A stretch of DNA of 64,000 nt from Luidia sarsii (taxonomy: Eukaryota; Echinodermata; Asteroidea; Paxillosida; Luidiidae): positions 9,404,034 through 9,468,033 of the forward strand of contig OX465104.1 in the NCBI GenBank assembly GCA_949987565.1, read 5' to 3'. Under the pieces are notes generated by a model. That model ran no database searches and was not told where the DNA came from. It worked only from the letters and a program-made list of their open reading frames with translations. Positions 38,001 to 53,000 of the stretch are shown piece after piece. Numbering within the stretch: position 1 is the first letter of the stretch; each line of letters begins with the position of its first letter. A program made the position numbers and the translations under genes.

Positions 38001-41000
38001 GGCAATCAGTGTGAGATAGGTAGGTTGGAAAGTCGGTGGTTACCATACCAAGCCATTGTGAGGACGGTCTCTATCTTCTCTGAGAATGTTTTCTCTAGAT
38101 AGCCTTGTTGCTAGTCTAATTATGATATACAAAAATGTTGCAAACTGCTTACTGACTAAAATTACCAAAATGAAAATCTTAAAATTTAGTGCAAATCTCG
38201 AAATTTAGTGGGCCTGTCGTTCGATTCTAGCAGGAACTTTCTCAAAGGCAGAGTCCAAGGACTAAACAGATACATGTACACGAAGGAAAGGGGGAAGAGA
38301 GTGAATAGGACACGGATAAGAAACAAAGGACAAAGAGTAAAGCTGGTAGGGAGAGATCAAAGGGAAGGGCAAGGAGTAGGGTAGGGATTATTGAGTAGAG
38401 GGGGAAAGATCAAAGAGAGAAGTGTGGAGGAGTGAACACAAAAGAAGGATTAACAGAAAGCTGTATGGTGTTAGTCATTACCCTCCTAGTCTAATTTTGT
38501 TATGAATAACAACTTTATGGATAGCAAAAACCAAAGATCCCATAGCGCACAAAGCACGCATTGCGCGCAAGATAGCCCTCTCTTGGGAGATCACATGCAT
38601 CCGGATGAAGAACGCACTGGCCGCAATTATATTATTAAAGCAAAGATGCACGCGTGCACTCAATCGCGTGGTCACATCACATCAAAAGTTATCACAATCT
38701 GTTCACGCATCCAATGTTGTATCTTTGTGACTTTCCCGCTTCACCTCTGGAGCACCGAAAGCAGACAACAGAGGACTCCATCGCTTACTAAAATGGCCGC
38801 CGAGTGATTTTGCAGAGTAGGCTATCTTGCGCGCTTCGCACGCTATAGTATCTTTGGCAAAATCTAACCAGTTGGATAGAGTGAATAAGCTTTCAAAGCA
38901 ATGCCTACTTCATCAGATGTATGGAGATATTGCAAGTAACCCTTTCCATTTTAACTTTGTTTTCAGCATTGGATGCCTGTGTGGATAACGGCAACCCGTG
39001 TCTGAACGGAGGCAATTGTACCTTGCTGCCTGGCTCCTGCTCTCAGTTTGAGTGCGGTTGCCCAGACTGCCACGTTGGCCCTCGCTGTGGCACAGGTAGG
39101 TTCAGTCCCCGGCACCAGACTATAATAATGATGACGATGATAATAATAGGAGTAGGCGAGGATAATGTCCAGAAATATCAGGTGTGAACTGAGTCTAGTT
39201 CTGATGTGTCAAGGTTGTCCCATTGGGAGTGGGTGTCTCAGGTACCATTCCAAAGGCATGAAAAGCACTTTGAGAGTGTCGGGTCAGATTACTCTAGAAA
39301 GTTTCCCTACCTGTAATAGCTACCATAGGATCCTAAGGAAAACAACTGAAATCTAAGGCTACAGTATGTGACAATTGGTTGATCTGAGGCGAAACCAGCT
39401 CTAATGAAAAAAAATAAAAAATTGTGGAACTACGTAGCATAATAATGCCCTTTTTTTTGTGCACCAACACTACTCACTCAGATCATTGGGGTGCTCATGG
39501 CACAAAATCTGCTCACGGCTCTTATTAAGCAAGGGTTTGAAAATAGTTACTTGTTCAGAAATATGTTGAAAAAAGAGTCTTTTCAAACCAGAAGAAAGCC
39601 CCTTTTCTACTTAATAAAGTACATACACAGTTACACGCATTATTTTTTGGGAGATAAATGATGTTGAATAAGAGTGCAATGAAAAGCTGCCTTGGGTTCA
39701 AAACAATTCGGTAATGGACTGTACGTACCTAATAAACAATGTGGTTATGAAATGGTTAAGCAAAGTATTGAAAACAAACTAATGAGAGGGAAACTGACAA
39801 AGTATTTACCGGTAGGTAACAGCTGAATACTCCCATTATCTAAACCTAGGTTAAATAGCACCTGGTTTTGATCTTTGGCTCCTGTCTTCTTTCCTGACAG
39901 TTCAAGACCCATGTCGGGATGGGCCCTGTCTGAACGGAGGAGTGTGTCGGGCAACATCCTGCACGGAGCGGGTTTGTGAATGCCAAGGCTGCTGGAGGGG
40001 AGACTACTGCACTGAATGTGAGTGAACACAACACTTCTGCTGAAGGGTGACAACTTGTCTTTTCTCAAGTCTGTGCTTATGAAAACGCGGCAGGGATTAG
40101 AATTTTTGTTATGATGTTATAACATCGAGGTTATGATGAAGATGACAATAGTGATGATGAGAGTGGCAATGATGACAGTAATGAAGATGACAATGATAAT
40201 GGCGATGATGATGATGATGATGATTGTGGTCATGACGGGGATGACCATGATGACAATGATGACAATGTTGATTACATTAATTGAAGATGATGACGATGAT
40301 GATGATATTGATGACGATGACAATGATGATGATGATTGTGCCACTCCTTTCTTCTTCCCACCAAATTTTTGGGGGTTCTTTTTGTTTTAAATCCTCTCCT
40401 CCCCCTGTTGTGTGCCATATTGAATCATAGTGAGGGTGCTGTTCATGCCTCCTGCAAATACATGGTTTCCTAGTCGTTTGAATAATATACTGAAACTCCA
40501 GTTCAACATTGTTCTTTACACATTCATATCTGTATTGCTCCCGTTATTGCATCATACATGTATACTACACCCCCTGCAGACATCAACCCGTGTCAGAGCA
40601 ACCCGTGCAGTAATGGAGGCTTCTGCCAAACTGTGCTAGGCAGCTGCACTGAGTTTGAGTGCACATGCTCCCTGTGCTTCACCGGAGCAACCTGCATTCA
40701 AGGTGAGCACTATCAGTATCCCCACACATCTCAGTCACCAAGACACGTGTTGACTTTGGAAGAACAAAAACGGTGCCGTAGCCCAGTACTCCAATCGGCC
40801 AACAGCCTTGTCAGTCAAAGAGTGGCGCCAAATTTCCGCGCGGCCACATGAACGGCAGCACACAGTGCGGACTGTTGTCATGAATGTGCTTGAGCTCTTA
40901 AATCAACAGAATTTAATACAAAAACTGTTGCAAACTGCTCACTGACTAAAATGACCTGCAATTCATAAATCTCAAAAGTGGGAGGGCCTGACGATTCGAT

Positions 41001-44000
41001 CCTAGCAGTAGCAGGATCTTTCTCAAAGGCCTTTGAGAAAGGTCCTGCTAGGATCGAAATGTCAGGCCTTTGAGAAAGGTCCTGCTAGGATCGAAACATC
41101 AGGTCTTTGAAAAAGGTCCTGCTAGGATAGTAGTATTTTTTTTTACAAATAAATTTCACCAAGTATGACCACAAGGTTGTGTTATTAAATATGTGAATGT
41201 CCTACAAAACAGCAAAATGGCAAAAGCAACTAAATTACTTGAAAGTTGGTGCTTTGCACGAGCATTTTCTTGCAAATCCAGAAAGACTGCTTCAATGTAG
41301 AATCCACTCCAAATGTCTCTTTTTCACTTTCTCTCTTGTTTTTTTCCCCCCAGAGATCGACCCGTGCATCAGCAGTCCCTGCCAGAACTCTGGCATGTGC
41401 ACCAAGGCCCCCAACTCCTGCAACCAGTACATCTGCGCCTGCGACAGCTGCTACAGAGGAGCAAACTGTGAAATCTGTGAGTCGCCATGGTCACCCGCAA
41501 AATGGGCATCAGACTAACTGATGCATATTCATGGCAGGGGGGGTCGGGTACATCAGTTTTAAGATTTGAGATGGGATGTGTCCGTAGTAAAAGGAGTACA
41601 ACTAATGGGAGACTATGAAGGGATGCTAAAACCAAATGATATTTTCAACTCAGATCTGCTCTAGACCACAGTGGTTGGAGACAACTTGTAGTTGCATACT
41701 CTACAGCCAACTCATGATTATGATAATGATGATAATGTGTTAATCACCTATTTGGGCTATTCATGTGGTAGCTCATTCATTATCTCTGATTTATATTCAG
41801 TATTATTATGTATGGCTTGGGTGCTGTTGTTTTTTTCCTCATCTGCAGTCCGAGATCCGTGTGACACTCACCAGTGTCAGAATGGTGCCACCTGCATGTC
41901 CACTCCCGGTGTGTGTGGAACCTACAGCTGCTCCTGCGTGGGGTGCTTCACCGGCCAGTACTGTGAATCCTGTGAGTGCAGTAATCCAATGAGGGGTTTG
42001 CCCCACTCCCATGTGTAATCATTTCATAGGTGTAGAAATCATTGCCAGGTTTATAGCCACATGTTGAAGTTGTTTTCATTTAAGTCAACCAAATCAATGA
42101 AAAACTGACTGGGAACTATTGAACTTATTGAAACATTGAAGTAAGTACCAAAAAACGGTTGCAAACTGCTCACTGACTAAAATGACCTGCGATGCATACC
42201 AAATCTCAAATGTTAGAACTTTTCCTTTGAGATAGGTCCTGCAAGGATCGAAACGTTAGGCCCTCTAACTTTGGCTGCATCAGCTCGGGGATCACACAAA
42301 GTTGGATGCAGCTTTTTCAATTCAAGTAAAAAAGAAAAAACAACCCAAAAACTGACTGGGAAAAACTTTTGAACAAGTGGAAAACTTGGCAAAGAAAACT
42401 TTGACGTTTTATTTTGATAGAAAGTTAGGAAAGTTAGTAAATTTTGATAGATAGTGAATTCTACTGTTACCCTTTCCCTTCCCCCTTTTGCAGTTTTGAA
42501 TCCGTGCGACAGCTTCCCTTGTCAATCAGGGGGCACCTGTAGCCGTGTGCCCGGCACCTGTCTGGACTTCACCTGTGCCTGCCGTGACTGCTTCCTGGGC
42601 TCCGTCTGTGAAACATGTACGTGCGGTGAACGTCAGACTCCTGATCTTGTCATCAATGACAGTCATTTGACAGATATCCGCCCAAGTCCACCCACTGAAA
42701 TTGATCATCCTGATCATCCTGGGCCAATTTCATAGAGCGGCTTAAGCACAAAAATTTCCATGAAAAAACGTCTTCAATAGAATCAGGTTGCCAACCAAAG
42801 TTTCATGCTAAGCACCCAATACTGGAATGCAAGTCAAGTACAGCAACTTGGTTGGCAATCTCATTTCAACCAGGGAAGACATTTCTTGCTTAGCAAATAT
42901 TCACGCTTAAGGAACTCTATGAAATTGGGCCCTGGTGACTCACCTCACCAAACACCAGCTTTGAATATATCTTGTAATGTGGTTCGCATATTACATAATA
43001 ACAATAATCTGACAACAGTGTTCATCATGACTCTATTTCCTACAGCTCTTAAGGCAACATTCTATAAGTGTTGGTTAAACTTTGGGATGGTTTTTCCACG
43101 CTAACCCAACACTAATCTATTCACTCTTTTCAAAAAACTTTTTGCTTGTTGTCCGATTTTAGTCTTGGACCCGTGCGAGCCCAATCCGTGCCAGAACAGC
43201 GGTTTCTGCACCGGAGTGCCAGGCACATGTGACCAGTACACGTGTCAATGCCAGCCGTGCTACACTGGGGCCGATTGCTCTACAAGTAAGAACCCTCTAG
43301 CCTACATTAATTTTTGTGTTTGATAATTACCCCGGTATTTTAAAAAATGGTGATATACAAAAATGTTGCAAACTTCTTACTGAATAAAATTACCAAAATG
43401 CAAATCTAAAAATTTAGTGGCCTGACGTTTCGATCCTAGCAGGACCTTTCTCAAAGGCAAAGGCATTTTAAAAAATGGACAGAAAGAATCAGGTTTACTT
43501 CCACCGCTCTTTCAGAGTAAATACCAAAAACTGTTGACTGCTCACTGACTAAAATGACCTGCAATACATAAATCTCAAAAATTGGAGGGCCTGACGTTTC
43601 GATCCTAGCAGGACCTTTGTCTTTGAGAAAGGTCCTGCTAGGATCGAAACATCAAGCCCTCTAACTTTTGCGATAATTAAGTTTGATAAACAAAACTTCC
43701 CAGTCAATTTTTGTTACTTTCATTTTCGTGTTTTATAATAAGTTTTGTTAAACAAAACTTCTCTTTCACTATTTTACTTTCATTTTGGTGTTTGATAATC
43801 AATTTTGATAAACTAAACTTCCCATGCACTTTTTTACGAATTCATTTTTGTGTTTGATAATAAATGTTGATAAACTAAACTTCTCAGTTTCTTGTTTACT
43901 TTATTTTTGAAAAATACAAACTGCACCCTCTTTGTGTGATTCACAAACTGCTGTAGCCAGGTTGTCAAAGAATTGCTTGTAAAACAAACCGGCCTCCGCT

Positions 44001-47000
44001 TTGCCTGATCCCCAAACTGCTGTTGCCATGTTTACGAAAAATTGTTGTTTGGCAAACTTGCAGGACTGGACCAGTGTGCTCCCAGTCCGTGTCAGAACGG
44101 AGGAACCTGCCAGCCCATAGGCTCCACGTGCCAGGAGCACATCTGCCAATGCCCCGCCTGCTACATCGGTCAGAACTGCGAATCCCGTGAGTATTACCGC
44201 AGGAAACCCTGCCCTTCACAGCCGGCCTGGTCCCCCGATTCTATCTGTGCATGTACAGTGGTCGATTTCACCAAACTCATAGCAATTACTTACGATCAAT
44301 CGCAAGGGGATGATGAGTGATGCACAGAAACCGTACGGTGTGTCACAACTCACGATGGGTTATCCACCTTATCCATCGTAAGGCTTAGTGAAATCCACCC
44401 TGCAGTCGATTTCACCAAACTCATCGTAACTTACAATCAATTGCAAGGTGACGAGTGATGCACAGAAACCTTGCGGCCTATCACAACGAGTTATCATGAC
44501 GAGTTATCCATCGTAGTTTGAGTTACGATGCATTGTAAGGCTTTGTGAAATCCACCCCGCCACAGACACAGTTTGTCTGATTTTGCCCGCGGATCCAAAC
44601 ATCCCTGTCACCACGGCTCCATTTCATAGAGCTGCTTAACTGTTAACACCTTGCATAGCATGATATTCTTTGCCACTTTAGATTGTGGACCGTAATTCAT
44701 GTGGTACTTGTTGCATTTGTTATGCATTTAAACATTGGGTGCTTAGGCTGACATACAGTTGGAACTTTTGCTGGCAACTCTGGGTAAATTTTGCATTTTC
44801 AAGGTGGTGAAAGTGCTGGTAAATCGAGCCAGAGGTCTCAGGCTCAAGTTCTGGTTTAGTGAAGTTTTCTTTGCCATTTTGTTTCTCTTCAAATCTGTAT
44901 CTTTCAAATTTTGAGGCCTAAGTGGAGCTAGACCTAGAGCCTTAGCATGGCTTTGGAAGAAAGACCCATGCGAGGGCTGCTTTAGCCTGTTGTTGGAATC
45001 TTTCACTACATGATGAATGGATGTTGGTGACTCTCTTTTTTATTTTGCCTTCTTCCGGTGGCCAGGTGTGGACCAGTGTGCCAGTAATCCCTGCCTCAAT
45101 GGAGGAGCCTGCAACCCTGACCCAGGATCCTGCGAAACCTTCACCTGTTCCTGCACTGGCTGCTACACTGGCTCACTCTGCGATTTCCGTGAGTAGCATA
45201 AGCCCTGTTTCTATTGGACTCATCTAAGGGCAATACCACCTTTTGGGCAATATCACCTTTGGGGAAACATCACCTTATAATTATGGGCTATATCACATCA
45301 GGGGCATTCTCACTTAAGGGGGCTATATCACCTTAGAGGCAATATCAACTTAGCGGCAATATCAACTTAGGGGCAATATCAACTTAGGGGCAATATCAAC
45401 TTAGGGGCAATATCACCACAGGGCAATATCACCACAGGGGACAATATCACACCAGGGGACAATATCACACCAGGGGGCCAATATCACAAGGGTGGACAAT
45501 ATCACCACAGGTGCCATTATCACCACGGGGGCCAATATCATGACAGGGGGCGGTGGCAATATCATCACAGGGGCCAATATCACCATAGGGGGCCAATATC
45601 ACGACAGGGGGCCAATAACTTAACGGGGTGTCTATATCACAATGGGGGTACAATATCACCAAGGGGTCCAATATCACCTGGGGGGGGGGTTATTGGGGGC
45701 ATATCACCAAGGGGCAATCCACTGGTAAGCTACAGTATTGCCTCTCATCATCACTGATGCAAACCCTCTCCCATCTCCTCCCCTCCGCTGCCCAGTGCAA
45801 GACCCGTGCACCAACCAGCCCTGCCTGAATGAGGGCACCTGCTCCCGCTTTGGGGGCACCTCCTGCACCGTGCCGGAATGCACCTGCCCGTCCTGCTTCC
45901 GGGGCAGCCGTTGCCAGGAAGGTAAAGCGATGACCCGACCTTAGCTGTGTGTGCCCAAATCCTGGCTCACGTATTTCCTTGCTTCCTTCACAAAAAAGGT
46001 CATGCTCGGATCAGTGTCATGACCTCTGAGCATTACAACATTTGTATTATGTTGGTCTGATACCTCTGTGCGTAGTTTGCAATAGCTTTGTATTATCAAG
46101 AATTAGGAGGGCCTGACGTTTTGATCCTAGCGGGACCTTTCTCAAAGGCATTATGCCCTTGAAAAAGATCCTGCTAGGATCAAAATATCAAACCATCTCC
46201 TTTTTTGAGACTTCAATTGACATCTGATTTAATATGTATACTATTAACGATTCAGAATACGTAATCAATAATGATAATTAATAATTTATTAAACTGATAT
46301 TGTGCTCCCTCCAGGGGACCTGCCTGCTCAATAGTGCATTACATAAAAGGACATTTTAGGCAATTTAACACACACGTAGACAGCAAAATAAACATTAGAC
46401 TATTATCATTAATTTGAGTTGATTACAGTGAATTTAGTAAAATACATTACATCAATAAACACCATATAAAAGTTCAACACAGGATTGCATACAGTAAGGA
46501 TGGCCTTAATACAGAACAACGATACATTACACATCAACAAATGCTTTCCTAAAAGAAAAAAGTTTTGAGTTTGGTTTTAAAAAGACTTTGTGAATTACAA
46601 ATGTAGGCGGTAGATCATTACAATACGTTGAAGGTTTATTTATGTCAAACACCAGTTTGTCTTCTGTTCTGACAATTTGTTTGGATGACCTTTCTGTCCA
46701 GCCATCGACGCTTGCGAGAATTCGGCCTGCCAGAACAGCGCCCAGTGCGTCAGCTCAAACCAGGTCGGCAACTGCATAGACTACACCTGCAGCTGCAGGG
46801 GCTGCTTTGCCGGACTCTTCTGCGAAACATGTAAGACAAAACAAAAGGAGGGTCAGTGGTCACTGAAATGTTTGGTCATTACTCGTTTGAACTATTGCAG
46901 GAGTGAACCAGTGTGACCCCAATCCCATCAGTCATGGCAGCCTGCGTATGGCCGAGCCAACCCCAACCCCTTAATGGGGGCAGGGCAATGCTCCTGCATT

Positions 47001-50000
47001 AAGTCATTTAGAAATCTCTTTTTTTGGAAGGAGTCAAAAAAATAGAAATGAAGGGGTTGTTCATCGCAGTGGTGTAGATAAGTGGAAAGGGTGATCAAAG
47101 TCACGCGATGTGTCATTGCTGGTTGCTAACTGCTAACCTTCATCAGGCAACTGAAGGATGCGCGCTGCGGCGTCTGTTTACCGGTATGTCCGCTTCGCTG
47201 GTTCCTGTGTACTGGTTTGCATACGTCGTAGTAGTGATCGTGCGGTTTGGCGTGCGATTCTGGCGTCCACTAGCGGCCCCGTTCGTGGTGGGTCGGCGGT
47301 CACCAGTCAAAAAAATGTTGTCTTGTCCGGGGCTTGAACCCATGCCTACATGCTTGAATGGTTGTTGATGGTTTAATGCTTTCAACTGGTGCCTCCAGCC
47401 CAGCAATGGTGACTTATGAGATGATCATAAAGGAAAGGACTGGCTTTCACTGAAGTGAAAGCCTCACAGTACACTGAAGAGCTATTATCAAATCAGCCAT
47501 GCTTATGGGATATTTCTAACCTCTCGACCGCTTGACCTCTTGACCCTCCGTACAGCCACCGACGCCTGCCTGACTGCGCCCTGTCTGAATGGCGGGACTT
47601 GCTCACTGGAGCTAGGCTCCTGCACGGAATACACTTGCTCCTGCCCCGGTTGCTGGGCCGGTGCCCAATGCCAAATCTGTAAGTCCCGTTCTGTTTCATT
47701 TCTACCTTTTGAGGATTTGCCAAAGTCCTTGGGCAAATCCTGAATATAACCCAATTCTGAGATCCAAATCTAGGAATTGAATGTTTTTCTTAAATAATTA
47801 TAATAATAGGTATTTATAACAGCACCTTATGTAAAACCTTGAAGTGCTTTACAACAAACCACAAAATGAAAGTGATAAATCAAGATTAAAAATAAACTAT
47901 TACAGTAAAAAATAAACTACAATCCCCAAACAGGATTGTACATAACCCCATTTTTCCTCATTTTTTAGCTATTGCCTTTCTCAAAGGTCCTGCCAGGATT
48001 GAAACATCAGGTCCCTTTTTTTTAATCACACATTTCATATCATTCTTGTCGATAAGCAGTCTTGCATAATTATTTTTTACTTCATTTACAATTCAAAAAA
48101 TAAAGGAAAAACCCACTGCGAAAAATTCTAAAAATTGGCCCCCAAAAAATTGACTTGACTGCAACCAAATAACCACTTATGAACCACTGAAAGTAATTGC
48201 GGACAGAGAACACATTATTAGACAGATTAAGAGAAAAGGCTACTTGTTTTCTGTTGATATTTGACTGGAGAGATATTTGTCAATTTGTTGGTCTCTGTTT
48301 CGCCCCCTGAACTCTGTCTCTAGTGAGGGACCCATGCGAAATAAACCGCTGTGCCAATGGAGGAACCTGCCGTGCAACGTCCTGCAACCAGTATTACTGT
48401 GAATGCACAACCTGCTTCAGTGGCGCTAACTGCTTGTCCAGTAAGTCTTCTGTGTCTCTTGCAATATTTCTGATATGCAGTGAATGTACATGTACCACGT
48501 CTGACAGAGGTGAGGAACCGCCTGTCCTGACTGACGGACAAACTTAATGTAGAAGACAAATGTGGAAGGTGGTGGTAATGCCATATCTTGCTCTGAGCAA
48601 CCGTTTGACTTGAACAGACTGACTGACAAAGGTAGAAGATGGTGAAAATATTGTGTCTCACTGAGATGAGCAACCACCTGATGCAACAAACAAATGTAGG
48701 AGGTGGTGGTAATGCCATATCTCGCTCTGAGCAACCGTTTGACTGACAGACAAAGGTAGAAGTTGGTGATAATAATTATTGTGTCTCAATGAGATGAGCA
48801 ACCTCCTGACAGAACAGGCAGACAAATGTAGAAGGTGGTGATCAAATTGTGTCTCACTGAGGTGAGCAACCTCCTGACAGAACAGACAGGCAAAGGTAGA
48901 AGGTGGTGATAATATTGTGTCTCAATGAGATGAGCAACCTCCTGACAGAACAGACAGGCAAAGGTAGAAGGTGGTGATAATATTGTGTCTCAATGAGATG
49001 AGCAACCTCCTGACAGAACAGACAGACGAATGTTGAAGGTGGGGGTAATGTTGTGTCAAGGGGAGGCAACAACCTAACAGACCAGACAACCAGTCAAATG
49101 GACAGTTTTGACCATTGTTTGTTTGAACTATTGCAGGAGTGAACCAGTGTGACCCCAACCCCTGCAGTAATGGCGGCCTGTGTGTGGCCGACACCAACTC
49201 CTGTACAACCTACACTTGCCAGTGCAGTGGCTGCTTCAGCGGAGATCACTGCGAGACCGGTAGGTGCAGTACATGTACTACTACCAACCTGGCAGCCTAT
49301 GCCGAAAAAAGATCTGGCAAAGCAATGATGCACCAATGGTTAATGCATGGGACAGAACAGGATAAGGCCCTTCTCTGACCTTAGAGTTCTTAGTGCCCCA
49401 CTAGTTTAAGCCCAATCTCATGAAATCTGTCATGGCGAGTCAAAAAAACAAAATATGGCTGAAAACAGCATAACTTTGTGAATGGTAGGCCTTAACTAGC
49501 CCCTTTTATCAGTAGAGAAGGTATTTGGGGCGGGCTCGTGGACACTACATCTACTGGGTATTCATCTATTCTATACATCTATTCAAGAACAGTTCCAAAA
49601 ACAAATAAATAAGAATTTTTTTTTCAAAGCTTTGCTAATCTATCTAGAAAAAATGTAGGGGGCCTGACACTTTGATCGAAGCAGGATCTTTTTCAAAGGC
49701 AGAATGTTTTTTTAGTTTTTTTTAGAAAGGTCCCGCTCAGATTCAGCCGAATTGAATTATATCAGTAAATCCCGTTTTCATAATGTACTGTGTCTGTTTG
49801 AATGTGGACAGAAATGGACAGTCCTTACAATTGTTAAGACAATTGTTGTTATTTTACTTTTCCGACTTTGATTGATTGCAGCTATTGACCCGTGCCAAGA
49901 CAACCCTTGTCAGGACAGAGGAGAGTGCAGCCCTGTGCCCGGAGATTGCGGCCACTATTCCTGCAACTGTGACCCCTGCTTCAAGGGGGTCAACTGTCTG

Positions 50001-53000
50001 GACGGTGAGTAGCGCCAGGCAGTGATGATTGACCATTGAAATTTTGCTCATGAACCGGGCTGGATTTGGTATACAGATACACAGTGTAGAACCAGGGCCC
50101 AATGTCATAGAGCCCTTTCGGCAAGAAAACCTGCTTAGCATGAAGATTCGTCCTTGTTTCATTCATTCAAGAATGCCAACCATTTTTCACTTGATGCTTG
50201 CTGCCCTCAACTTGTATTCCAATCATTAGTGCTATAAGCAGAAGATACACATCAGGCATCGGGCAAAGCACTGAGCACTCGTCGAGCAGGGCAAACCCTC
50301 ATTGAATTGCATTCTCCTCGCTGCAAACACACAAACAGACGACTAATTAGACTGATTAGTTGGCTCTTAAAGCTCTTAATGTCAACCACCACTTAAGGGC
50401 TTTTTACTTCTTTGCTCAACTAATTGCATTTGTTGTCTTTCTATTCCCCCCCCCCCCCCCATTGCAGCAATTGACTTGTGCCAGACATCCAACTACTGCC
50501 TGAATGAAGGGGTCTGCAACCAGCGGGCAGACTGCACAGCAATCACCTGTGACTGCTCCCCATGCTTCGTTGGACAGTATTGTGAAACACGTGAGTTTTT
50601 TTTTTTCATGCCTGCTGGCCTATCATCCCCTTCCCAATAACTCCATCAGTATAATTTAGGTATGTACCAGTAGCCCAAATGAGGGGACACTTTTACCACA
50701 CCAAGTGATGGAGAGGCATTCAGGCAGGCAGGCGGGCATAGAGGCAGGGCCGAGTGGGCGGGCATGCAGGAGGGTGGGTGGGCAGGAAGGCAGTGAAAGG
50801 CCACATTCCTGGTGGTAAATGACTAAAGGCAGTTTTGAAGTATCTTGGAGTGACAGTTACAGTACCTCTATGGTGGCTGGGTTGCCTACTGGTAATTGAA
50901 TTAGCCATCCCTTATGGCTGGAGCTTACAGTATTTTCATGGTCTCTTTTAATAGTGACCTGAATATGTCCTTATCAGGTCAGAGAGGCATTTTTATGGTT
51001 TAGATGTTTTATAGTGAGAAATATTCTTGTTGTTTTGCATCGTGCCTTTATGGGTTTTTTTTCTTTCCCTCCCTTGCCATGATTGATACAGGTGTCAACT
51101 ACTGCAGCAGCAACCCTTGCCAGAATGATGGCCTCTGTCTGAATGGATGTCCTGGCTTCACGTGTCAGTGCAGCACCTGCTGGACTGGACCCTTGTGCAC
51201 CATACGTACGCAAGTCCTGACCATTTCTTCCCCCAAGAAATAGATAATAAAATGATTTAAAAAATAATAATGAAAAAATTGGGGGAAAAAAAAATGAAGA
51301 AATGAAAAAAAAAATATGGAAAAAAATAGCATTAAAAATAAAACAATGAAAAAAATGACTGTATTCCAACCAAAGTCTAAAGACAAGCTCCCCTCTTGGG
51401 GATGAAATTTATTGGATTTTGTCAGGTTTTTAAAAATAATTTTAAAATGGTTCTAGGACAGTTTCTTTTTTATTTTACATGCATTATCCATTTACATCTT
51501 GACCAGATTTGGCCACTTCAAACATGACCTTTCTATGAATTTGGATGACATGCAGTGTAGCTGCCTGATTCTTCCACAAATAGACCAACGACATGATTTG
51601 CCTGATGATAATTTTTTTTTGTTTCCTTGATTGTCACAGCCGTGGAAGCCTGTTTAGCCACCACGTGTCAGAATGGCGGAACCTGTTTGGAGTTCTGCAC
51701 CTTTGCCACATGCTCCTGCCCTACCTGCTACGTGGGCCAGAGCTGTGAGATCAGTAAGTCCATCCGATTCCTGGCCCACAGATCGTACACGGCATGCATA
51801 CATCGCGGCTTGTACTCCCCTCAACTCTGTAGGGGTGTGTTTGAAACATCCATCCCTGTCCTGACCCAAGGACATGACCTAATAAGGATATGACCTATTT
51901 TAGGACACGACCTAACCAAGGACAAGACCTTACCAAGGACCCAACCTATCTAAGGACACGACCTATTTTAGGACACGACCTAACCAAGGACACGACCTAA
52001 CCAAGGACACGACCTAACCAAGGACACAACCTTACCAAGGACATGGCCTAACCAAGAATTTGACCTAAGGAAATGACCTAACCAAGGACACGACCTATGC
52101 TAAGGACGTACATGACCTTAACCAAGGACATGACCTAACCAAAAACAGGACCTAAGCAAGTACAAAACCTAGCCAAAGACATGACCTAACCAAGGACATG
52201 GCCTAACCAAGAATTTGACCTAAGGAAATGACCTAACCAAGGACACGACCTATGCTAAGGACATGACCTAACCAAGGACATGACCTAACCAAAGACATGA
52301 CCTAACCAAGGACATGACCAAACCAACGACACAAACTAACCAAGAACATGACATAACCAACTTAACCAGGTACGTGACCTTAGCAAGGATAATGGCCTAA
52401 CCATCGACTTGATCTTACTGGGTCTGAGCCTCTGAGGCTTCTTCAGAAGCATATAGCCTGATTCTATTGCACTGCCTGTGTATGTTTCAATCTCGACCCT
52501 CATGCACCCTCCTTCTCCCCCTCTGCCACCCATTTGTAGGGTTGGAGCCCTGCCGTGGCGACCCATGCCTGAACGGAGGCACCTGCCAGCCTACGATAGA
52601 CTGTACCAGTTTCAACTGCCTCTGCCCCAGCTGTATATCGGGCGACGTCTGCGAAATAGGTAACTGTGATGATCTATGGTGGCCGATTTGATTTGGGTAA
52701 CTCGTAACCACTTCTTGACAGGGTTGCGGTGGGCTGGGGGAGCAGTACAGCTGTTCTTGGGTGTTGGGGGGGGGGATTGGTGGTTGATGGGATAGACTCA
52801 GGCGTGTTGATGGTGATGGGGTTGCTTGGTGGGCCAGGGGGTTTGTAATGGGGGCAAGATCTAGGTTGAGCTGGGTGTTGGTAGAGGATGAGAGTGAGAG
52901 TCAGGCACCATGCAGTCACAGCCAACATTACAAGGCTCTGATCATAATGGCCTCAATGTGTCCATGCTGAACTGAGTCCTTACATCCACTCAGCTGTGAT

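Noticed and set aside
48540..49080. Additional EGF exons in the repeat before M35
   Set aside because: The 68-bp units contain no Cys-spaced frame and no acceptor-donor pair.
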